Source of the DNA: Lineus longissimus
Taxonomy: Eukaryota; Nemertea; Pilidiophora; Heteronemertea; Lineidae
Direction of reading: 5' to 3'
Assembly: GCF_910592395.1 (NCBI RefSeq)
Contig: NC_088319.1
Span: forward strand, 5,332,001-5,396,000
Length of the DNA stretch: 64,000 nt
A program made the position numbers and the translations under genes. Under the pieces are notes generated by a model. It searched no databases. It was not told where the DNA came from and worked only from the letters and a program-made list of their open reading frames with translations. Every line of letters starts with the position of its first letter. Position 1 is the stretch's first letter. Positions 55,125-64,000 of this stretch are shown here, piece after piece.

Positions 55125-55785
55125 TCGTTGTCGCAGAGCACCAATCATGAGTGTTTCTCCACATCGTTGGCTAATCAGACGAATGCGTCCAAGTTCTTCA
55201 TCTAATTCATCATCAGTTATAGTAGAATACTCAAGTTTAGATGATTCAAATGAAGCTTCACTGCGACGATTCCGCAAAGTCCTCTCACTGACACCAATCA
55301 TAGAAGCAATTGACCGCCAGTTGAATCCCATTTCCCATAGTTGTTTGACTTGGTGTTTAGGGATGTCGATCCATGAACGCCCAGGTAATCCAGTCCGTAT
55401 GAGACCATCTTGTCCATGAACAGGCGTTTCTGTTTCTCGTGGATGTGCAGCAGCAGCAGTAGCAGAACTTGGCAAACCTGGTGTGGAGGTGATGAGCAAG
55501 GATGAAATCCTTTCATCAAATTGTAGCCGAACTTCGAGTAACAGAGCCTAACAGATTGTCAAACAGTGAATTAAGCAAATCATCAGCCTGAGTTTGTTGA
55601 GCTTCTGCAGCAATGGTGACAGCTATCTCGGCATAATCATTTATTCTTCCCCGATAATATTCAGCCACATTGACATCAAATGTGTTCCTTTCAGCATCTG
55701 CCTCAGCTACAAAACGTGGCAGGAACAACAAAAAGTCTTCAGCATTGTCAGAATGGTTTCGACTGCTGTGAGGAGGCATGATCAA
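55125..55785 (-). pseudogene. 5' exon of an integrase-domain-type gene
   Basis: ATG at 55785 (MIMPPHSSRNHSDN); after a frameshift near 55550 the frame continues to IPKHQVKQLWEMGFNWRSIASMIGVSERTLRNRRSE, a clear HTH, then TITDDELDEELGRIRLIS and GETLMIGALRQRG at a donor (ACGAG/GTAAAT). The order 'HTH, then ISDxELD, then G.xMMxGxLxxxG' is the N-terminal half of a widespread animal family whose C-terminus is a retroviral-type integrase core. That half is not present downstream, where the hairpin repeat ends at 54924. Confidence 0.6.
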
Positions 55786-57754
55786 AATAGCTGGAAATCA
55801 AACAGATGCATTTGTTAGAAACAGAAGAAAATTACCAAAAAAAGAGCCTGAAACCAACATTTTAAGAAAAAGTCCTCTTGGGTCCCGAAATTAGATTCAA
55901 GAAAAACCAACCTCTGAAGAAATCGGCCCAGCAGTAGTTTTTGCACAGCGACCCAAAAGGGCAGTGACATTGATTAACACTAACGTACACTGCAACAACA
56001 GGGTCATACATGTACACCAACCCTCCATGCAGGCCGGCCGCACAACGCCACGGCTGACAAAATCCTTACTTTGCATTGCAGTTTATTACGATATTTACTT
56101 ACGGTTTCCTCATGAATTTGCCATTGGCTCTGTGATATGACTAGCTGTGAACATCATCATGATAATGATCAGATCGCGAATAGATTCTCATCCCCGGGTG
56201 CTCATTGTCATCGGTATGCGCTGGTCACGTGATGGATCCTGGTCACGTGATTCTTGATCCTGGTCACGTGAGTCTTGGGGGAGTTTTTATATCTTGAGGG
56301 AATTTTTTGTCTTGAGGGACTTTTTTAATGTTGAGGCGAATTCTTTTTCTTGAGGAAGTTTTTATATCTTGAGAGAGTTTTTATATCTTGAGGGAATTTT
56401 TTGCCTTGAGGGACTTTTTTAATGTTGAGGCGAATTATTTTTCTTTGAGGGAGGTTTTTTTATCTTGAGCTGTTTCCTCTTTCTTGCGTCTTTTTTTTGT
56501 TTTGAGGGTGTTTCTTTAAAGTTTTGGTTGAAGTTCATGATTGTTGGTAGAGAATTTAGAATATCTTGAGATATTTTCTTGTGTTGAGTTTATTCTGCTT
56601 TGGCATTCCATACCCTGGGCTGTCTGATCTACCATCCCCTCCAACAACAACTGGCTTCCTGGAATCTTTCACTTGCTGCAACACTTCCTGCTGGTTCTCC
56701 CGCCACACTGTCATCACTGCCGGCCACAGGTATTAACTCTGGTGCTGGTAGAACATTACCAGCAATCCCCAACTTTATTATGCCGCTGCTAAATGCAGGC
56801 GCTACGATCGAGTTTGACACGTGACCCAATTTAGCCAATCAGAGCGTTCATCGAATAATAAAATATATGTTTAGTACAAGAAATCAATGCCTTGTGTCAG
56901 TTTTATGCCTTCAAGTTGTGGGTTCACAATTTTGAATGTGTTCCAGCTCATCAAAGAAAAGTGTTTTGTCTAGAATCACGGTTTTTCCGAGTTTCTCCTT
57001 GTCAACACTGTCAGGAACCCCCCCCCCCCCCCCATCCTATCCACCTAGCCAACACCCAGACAGAGGTTACCAAATGATAGAGCTGAGAGAGCCCAAACAT
57101 CTGAGGAATCCATGCAACAGCAAAAGCTTTGGCAAATATGCTGAAGGGAACGATGCAAAATAATATTTCGGGCTTGGTCACCCGCCTACCCCCCCTGACA
57201 TGACCCTTCCCAGCCCTAGTGTCCCTAATTGAACCATCCAAAGCTAGGGATCTTAGGCCATAAAGGGGACAAATAAAGCAAGAACTTATCAAAGGGCAGT
57301 CATTCTCATATCTTCAAAGATCACTTAAGGTCCAGCTTTTCATGTATGTTGATGTTTGGACATATTCTCTCCTCAAATCCACTTGGGACGCCAATTTGGA
57401 CCCACCTGTGGACATGGAAAAATTTTCAATTTTCCCAATGGCATGTGTTTCAGTATACTCAGTATGATGCTGCCATCTGCAGGAGCTATCGGCAAACTAA
57501 ATTTGCAAACTCTATGTGATTCAAAACGGCCACAGAAGTCGGCCAATTTTCATGTTTTCTTAGAATTTACATTAGGAAAAATTGCAATACATGTGGTATT
57601 TTCAACCCATATGTTGACATGGAAAAATTTTCACCAATCAACTCAAAATTTGGCCTGAAAATGACTTGATAGTCATAGAATCACATACGCTATCGGCAAC
57701 TAGGCTTTAGTGACACAGAAAGCCGTGAGATGTCGAGTCTCTCACCTCGATCTG
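55786..57754. other. No gene; T-rich tandem repeat and poly-C tract
   Basis: 56195-56270 has three CTGGTCACGTGA units; 56270-56530 is a T-rich array of TTTTTxxxTTGAGGGA-like units. A run of 16 C lies at 57018-57033. Short ORFs (56600-56824, 56892-57163) have no motif. Confidence 0.5.
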
Positions 57755-57829
57755 CTATAGAAAACGTATGCTTGGCTCTGGAAGGGAGTTTGGCGCATGC
57801 GCAGCTAAATGGTTGGGAATTGCTGGTAA

Positions 57830-60540
57830 TGAGGTGCTCCATTTTACCACTTGGCATCCAAGATAACTGAAGACTTTCAGCGTTTTGGCTGCAGTCGAAC
57901 CGGCAAGTTTCCAGCTGGAATACGGTTTATAAATGGTTGGCTCTCCCAAAATCTGAAATGAAAGCAATGTTCAGCATGACACAATATGTACCAAGTGAAA
58001 AGGACTCTGGAGAAACACTATCAAACACCTAGCTATTATTTAGTCACACTAATGCTGAAAGATGTATTAATTGATGTACTTGGTTAATAGCCAAACTTTT
58101 GGCAATCGGGGAAAAAAAACATGACAACAATTTTCATACAAAAATACAGGATTTCCTTCAATCTTACCTTTCAAAAGAACAGAGTTTATTGGAACAACAT
58201 TGCTTAATGGATAAATATGTCCCTAGGGTCCGGATGTGTCTCTTGGCTAGGGAACAGCATACAGGACATATCTTGAAGAGTTCCATCAATTTCGAGTGGA
58301 ACACCAGGTACTTTGTCTGACAGTGTGGATCATCTTTCTAGGCTATGGAAAAATCGAGAGAAAATTCACAAAGAATACACAAAAGTCAAAAGCACAGGAA
58401 AAATTCCAATCTGCATGATCTGTGTTGGTGATGACTATATAAAAGGATCAGTTTAGTGGACTGGTCAATATCACTGGTTAATTTACAAGGCTGTTTTTTA
58501 AAAATGATCGCAAAAGCTGTTGCCCGTGTTGGGCCCCTTTTTAGAGAAATTCCTGGAAATAACATTTAGATGCTATATTGTTTTTTAGTAAGTATTATGT
58601 TGAGATGGGATGGCTTATATCAGATTACATGATTATGCTTTAGACAACCTTCTTCAATGCAAGGACACAGTAGTGTTACATAAATGTAGTAAAATACTCA
58701 CTCATTCTCATTATCAATGAAGTTGAATTCTTCATCAGAGACCTCCTCGCTGCTGATGTCGCTCTCCGCTGGTTCATAGCTCTTGTCAAGGGGATCAACC
58801 GTATCATCAAGAGATTCATCATCAGACGATTCTGACCCAGGTCCATCCTCCATTTCATTTGACGCTGATGGCACGGCTTGAGGGCAATTTCCTGTGGCTA
58901 TGTTTGGAAGGTGGTCAGGGTCAGTTCCAGTTGGTGTTCCTGTAAAATTCAATATACATGTAGCATTAGAACATGCAATATCATATCGATTTTATGTTAA
59001 AACTAATCGGATAGATTCTTGACAGTGAGACAACATGCAGATGCTGTGAAAATTTCCTGTGTTCAGTTCCAACATATTATCTAGACATAGACGGAGGTCT
59101 TTCACAGTTTGTCTTTTTCATTTCTCTGAAAACATCATTCATCACCTCATAAAGGCTTTACCTGATGAGGAAACATTTGGCTTGACATCAGTGATGGAAG
59201 GCTTGACCTCAATGATGGAAATGCTGCACACCTTTTCATCTGTTTGTGTTCCTGAATATAAAAACAAAACGTTTCTCAAACTTGTCTCAGTTCCCTATTA
59301 AATTCTATTGTGTTCAATTTGGTGAAAGCTACTTGTTGTTTATGTAGTCGCCCTGTTTTATGACCAATATTAGTATATTATGCTTTAAAAATACTTCCCT
59401 ATTGAGACTGTCACCTTGGTCTTTGGTTTTTCATAATTCGTCTGCACCCTCATCGAACGATGCTTTGGTCGCCGAATTCGCCTATTCACTTGGGTGAATT
59501 GACTTTTGGTCTGACAAGGCTGAAAAGGTGGAGTAAAGAGCTCAAATAAAAACCATTGCCAAAACTTTGTTTCATGAATTCAACTTTTTGCTGTGCAAAG
59601 TCAAGTCTAGTTACATGGCTGCTTGTTGTAAATTCTGTTCCGAAATATTGAGTAAAAGAGACAAAATATTTTCTTTCACCTGGAAGGCAATGATGATGGG
59701 GGAAATTTTTACTGTTCAATCCAGAGTAGTGTCAGCTTGTTAGTTCGATTCTCTACTCACCACAGATTCCAGACCACCATCTTCATCATCACTGACATCA
59801 GCTTCGATAGCAGCCTGGAAATCCATGGCTTCCTTCCAAGTATCAGCAGCCTCCACGTCCTATGTAATTGTAAAAAGAATGTAATTATTGCCAGTGATTG
59901 TCCCACATGTCAGTCTACCCCTGATTATCTCGATTGTCTAGCTGCTCTGTGCATCCGTAAGGAAGTAAGGAAATGTATGGGCCTTATACTGTCGTGACTG
60001 TTACTGTGTGATGCTTCATACATAGGCCTACAATGAGTACAATGCATAAGCATAACAAGAATGTCAACAAAACAAGACTTACTCGTTTTCTCTCCCTTAT
60101 CATGGCGGCATTTCGACTTCCAGTCAATTTGGGGGGTCGTAAAAATGTCTGATGAAGGACCAGGAACTGGGGTGAGAGGGCTTCGTGTAACTCTCGGACG
60201 TTCTGTGACTGCAAGGGTCCCGTGTTTCGGCTTGCTGGGGAGAAGTGAAACGGACGGGATTGCATCGTCGGCCAGGCTCCAGTTCACTTTGATGTCCTTG
60301 GCATCTTTCTGATATGCCTTCGCCAGCATTTCTTTCTGCATTTGCCTGGACACCTTGTTGGTCATATCGTCGGGAAAATGTTCACTACATATCACTGCAT
60401 TTTTGGTCCAAACGAAATCTGAACGGGAGTGGGAAATGACCCTGCACCAAGCTTTAAATCTACGAAAATCATCAGCTCTATCCGGAAACAAATGCGCTTC
60501 GAAGTCACTATTTGATGTGGTGTTGTAAGGATGACAACAA
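57830..60540 (-). pseudogene. THAP-domain transposase remnant, at least six exons
   Basis: The first exon (about 60540-60087) encodes a THAP zinc finger (CCHPYN ... LFPDRADDFRRFKAWCRVI ... DFVWTKNAVICSEHFPDDM, then AIPSVSLLP) and ends at GTAAGT. Later exons: 59851-59756 (EAADTWKEAMDFQAAIEAD), 59251-59162 (GTQTDEKVCSISIIEVK), 58938-58699 (acidic, DDESLDDTVDPLDKS), 58314-58169 (KYLVFHSKLMELFKICPVC) and 57953-57830 (WESQPFINRIPAGNLP, then GSTAAKTLKVFSYLGCQ after a small frame break). The last two match the zinc/HTH region of THAP-type DDE transposases. The catalytic part is missing after 57830 and an initiator ATG is not evident, so the gene is broken at both ends. Confidence 0.7.
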
Positions 60541-61134
60541 AAATTTCAACTTTGTCCTATTGCATTAATTCTGGTATTTCTGGAAAGGGCTCAGAATAAG
60601 CTTTCCAATGATACCAAAATTAATCTAATAGGATGTATATTAAGGGAGATATGCCTAATTAACCATCAGCATTTAGCAACATCTCGTTAAATGGTTAATG
60701 CATAGAACAAAAGGGAAAACGTTGGACCTAATTTGAGAAAACAAAGACAAAATCTGTTGAAAAAATGTCATAACTTTTTCATTTTTTAAGCAATTGCCTT
60801 GAAATTTTCAGCACTTGTAGCTTATGCTCTGTACATTACAATGCCATCATCTAAATGAATAGTGGGCAATCATGTTCATTCTTTTGAGCCAAAATTGGTG
60901 ACTAATAATGTAAACACTGGTTTCTGACTTCACGGATTAAGAGTAGAAAAAAAAGACAAAAAATGTCATAACTTTTTCATTTTTTAAGTAATTGTATTGA
61001 AATTTTCAGCACATGTAGCTTTTGCTCTGTACTATAACATGCCATCATATAATGAATAGTGTGCAATGGTGACTAATGTAAACATTCATGGATTAAGATA
61101 TAATACATACCAACATGTCCCATAAACCAAAGAA
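60541..61134. repeat. Direct duplication of about 110 bp in non-coding sequence
   Basis: AATGTCATAACTTTTTCATT followed by TTGAAATTTTCAGCAC and GCTCTGTAC recurs at about 60765 and 60963 (spacing about 197 bp), 85-90% similar by eye. No ORF. Confidence 0.65.
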
Positions 61135-63109
61135 TTATGATGAAATTATCACCAGCTCGTCACAAATGAAATCCACTACAAGTTGATGAATAGGCATGAT
61201 GTAGTCCTCTCCATCTGGATCATAGTCCTGATCAAGGCCCCAATAGCACACCACATAACCAGGGATCTTCGTCTTTTTTTTCTTTTCAATTTTCCCATTC
61301 CAGGTACAGTCTGCAAAAGATCCATCTGAAGTCCAGTTATGCAGAATTTTTGTCCCGACCACCACCCCACCAACAATATCCATCACAACATCTACTGCAG
61401 CACTGTCCAGTTCAGGGAATGCTTCAACATAGTGGCATCTTTCACCACCAGAAGCCATCAACTCCTTTACAGTCTTCTCCATTTTGTTCCTCTCACTAGC
61501 TTGTTTTTTTTGCATCTTGTTTGCAATCCGGCGTGAAAGTTCGGCCTGCAATTCAGCCACTGACTTCTTAGTGTTCCGACGGAGTTTAGCTGCCAATGGA
61601 ACAGAATGACAGCGTCTTCTGTTGCAGGATGAGACAAAATATAGGGCAGAGTCTTATTCTTTTTGGCACGAATTTTTCGAAGAAATGAAGAGCAGAGTGG
61701 CACGAGGAGCCCTGGCTTGGTTTGCACTAAACATGCCCATCACTTCCTCCGAGTCGATGTTGTGGGGCCTTGCACTAGAAAGTTGAGTTTTCATATTGTC
61801 TGTTATTTCCATTTCAAAGTACCGCTTGTACTGTTTTTGGATCACACCTACTGTTGCTGTCAGGACCCCCTTGAACATTTCATTAAAGTCCTTCTGACTG
61901 ACGTTGTCTTTCCAGATCTCCTCCGTCAGCAATTAGGGAAGCCTTCATGTTGGAATTATGTAGGCATCTCGTCCTGAGATAGAGCAGGATAGCTTCATAA
62001 TGTTTGATGTAAATGGCCACTATCTTGAACAAAACGTGCAGACGATTGCCCCTGTACCTAAGTATCAATGATTGGGGAAGGTTGTGGTCAACCAAGAAAA
62101 CTCGGAATCCATGAGGGTCCCCCTTGCCGTCCTTGAACCGCATCTTATTTAGGTTGACAATTACTCTTTCTGCAATACAACCAGGATTAAAAAGCTTTGG
62201 TTTCACTTTCTCTTTATCAATATTCAACAAGGCAGTCTTGCATCTAGTTGCAATGGTGTCAAGGGGATGCAAGTGGCAGTTAACTTCAATGAGAGTCTTG
62301 TTGAATGCTTCATTCACTATGCGAATTGCAGCATGGTTGGCTGCTGCACGATCCGACAAGGTGCACGAAATATGAGATACCAGAGTTGTCTTCACATCAG
62401 GGAATTCAGATGCAGGGTGAAAGTCACAAAAGATGCGAGCAAGATGTTCAACAGAACTAATTATATGATCAGCGTAATCATTGGCAGTACCCCCAGCAAG
62501 CTGTTCCAATGAAATCACCAAACACTCATTATCCGTAGTTGTATTAATGGCATTCACGTGTGTTGTGGCGTCAAAACCTATAGTCACATCTGTAGCATGA
62601 AATATGAGCTCAGCAACTTGTAAGTCACTAATGAGACCAAGTTCAATGGCCATGTTCTCGACAGTACTTCTCACAGGTATGTCCTTGGTATCAACTTCAA
62701 TCCCAAATCTCTGAGCAAAAGAATGTATAAGTTTTGGAATATTTTCTGTTGGCACATTTGACATTAAACAATCGTACACCATAATCCTCATCTTAAAATT
62801 GAAAGTCTTCCCCTCCTTCTTCCAATCACAATTCTTGGACTGAACTTTTATTGTCTCGATTTCTTCTTCCAGCAGAAGTATTTTATTTTGATAATCAGTC
62901 TCCATGGTTTTGATTTTTTCTGCATTGTTCTTTTGAACGATTTTTTGATTTAACTTAAGTTTCGCAATCTCCTTTTTACGAGCCTTATTGAGTTTGTTTA
63001 GCTTGTTAATTTCATCCTGTAATTCAGCCTCTTTCTGTCCCCTCAACTCCTGTATGGTTGCATCTTTTCGTTCAATAGCTGCATCCCGGCGTTTCAAAGT
63101 TTCTGTCAT
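61135..63109 (-). pseudogene. Coiled-coil / RNase-H-like transposase candidate
   Basis: ATG at 63109 opens 408 codons: residues 1-90 charged coiled coil (ELRGQKEAELQDEINKLNK), 100-150 helical (MVYDCLMSNVPTENIPKLI), then VTIGFDATTHVNA, NECLVISLEQLAGGTANDY, HISCTLSDRAAANHAAIRI and VNCHLHPLDTIA. FDATT and LSDRAAANH look like the first two aspartates of an RNase-H-like nuclease; CHLHPL is a possible metal site. After frameshifts near 61935 and 61680 it continues (LTEEIWKDNVSQKDFNEM; AELQAELSRRIANKM) to a C-terminal Tudor/chromo-like segment (VVGTKILHNWTSDGSFADC, stop at 61135). I recognise the type as repeated in invertebrate genomes but cannot assign a named superfamily. Confidence 0.5.
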
Positions 63110-63289
63110 TTACACTACATTTTGGGGGTCAATTTAGTGAAAAATTTGAATGTGCTCAAATCACTCTAATTCATTTAGAATATTGTATTGCTGATGATTT
63201 AAGGTCAAAACAAGCTAAAATAATGAGAAAAAAACTCAATTTGACCACAATATGAGCCAACCTAGCCCCGGTCTAAGTCTTGTTTCATT

Positions 63290-64000
63290 TTTAGCTCACC
63301 TCTTAGCAGAGGTGAGCTTATCCCATACCGTGGCGTCCGTCGTCCGTCGTCCGTCGTCGTCGTCCGTTAGCAGGGCACGTTTCGTAACTGTTAGAGCTAT
63401 TGAGTTGAAACTTAGTACACATGTACCCTTATGTAATGACACCTTGGAGACCAAGTTTCCGTCGATTCGTTTCATGGTTTGGCCACCAGGGGGCCAAACG
63501 TTAAAAGTGAAAATATGCAATATCTCCCTTAATAGTAGTCGGGAAATTTTGAAAAAAATATGGTAGGTACTTCTAGCAAAGGTGCATCATATATCCTCCG
63601 GGTTTTTGATTTGACCTCCTTTTCAAGGTCACAGAGGTCAAATGGTGTAAATTGGCCGTTAGGATGTAACGATGGCACGTTTCTAAACTGCAATGACTAT
63701 TGATACCAAATTTTGTACACATTTACCCCTTAGTCAGGTGATCTCAGGGACCGAAGTTTGGTCCAATATGATTCACCACTTGACCACCAGGGGGCAAAAT
63801 CCAAAAACCTTAAAAATGTGATAATTCCTTAACTTCTTGCCCGATTGCCACCAACTTGATATCATGGGTACATCTAACCACCATACAGTATATGTCACAC
63901 AGGTTTTTAATTTGACCTTCTTGTCAAGGTCACAGAGGTCAAATGGCGTAAATTCGCCGTCAGGCCGTAACTATGGCACGTTTCTTAACTGCAGTGACTA
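63290..64000. repeat. Hairpin-ended repeat, family 1, copy 4 (runs off the window)
   Basis: Starts TTTAGCTCACCTCTTAGCAG after a T run, with a short CGTCGT block (63337-63365), then the common body to the window end. Confidence 0.92.

Overview
This window is repeat-dense animal (eukaryotic) DNA. Coding pieces are separated by GT-AG introns, there are no operons or Shine-Dalgarno sites, and almost every recognisable coding segment belongs to a transposable element (TE). Marine invertebrate is the best guess, from the mixture of Harbinger, piggyBac, THAP, LINE and Ty3/Gypsy sequences and the abundance of short TIR elements; phylum cannot be fixed from sequence alone. No tRNA, rRNA or CRISPR array was seen.

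Layout. 1-2325: broken Ty3/Gypsy pol (minus). 2693-4103: TIR element filled with a repeated AATTCGCC word. 4200-4680: satellite-like tandem repeat. 5729-7118: 5'-truncated LINE. 7280-9240: Harbinger remnant. 9601-14889: nearly complete Harbinger (element C) with a transposase (+) and a MADF-BESS partner (-), itself carrying a nested 1.2-kb TIR element (13103-14305). 15552-28019: a second, 12.5-kb composite Harbinger (element A) whose partner-gene intron holds a different DDE transposase gene (minus, 26124 to 18845); that gene is broken by an intact Harbinger (element B, 19253-22832) and by a hairpin-ended repeat (24199-25299). 30211-38667: an 8.5-kb element with about 360-bp inverted repeats, encoding a 1094-aa DDE transposase fused to a ubiquitin-specific protease. 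40462-42753: unclassified TE-like pseudogene. 43256-44880: piggyBac. 45403-46619: start of a HECT/G2E3-like gene. 49500-50370: C-terminal fragment of a transposase related to the one at 26124-18845. 55125-55785: start of an integrase-type gene. 57830-60540: THAP transposase remnant. 61135-63109: coiled-coil/RNase-H-like transposase candidate. Four copies of one hairpin-ended repeat family (24199, 48548, 53784, 63290) and one and a part copies of a second (50631, 45367) are interspersed.

A key structural result is that one older minus-strand gene can be threaded through this TE jungle with matching splice phases: exons at 39609-39441, 29810-29722, 29361-29302, 29094-28285, a split exon (28043-28020 joined to 15551-15493) and 15058-14909. 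The 1094-aa-ORF element lies in its first intron, Harbinger A sits inside its fifth exon with a CAG duplication, and Harbinger C starts 20 bp into the following intron. The nested insertions give internal 'empty-site' references for target-site preference and relative age.

The most novel-looking item is the DDE-USP transposon. Next are the hairpin-ended repeat that inserted between T residues without any target duplication, and the transposase gene whose C-terminus resembles the P2X7-receptor intracellular domain.
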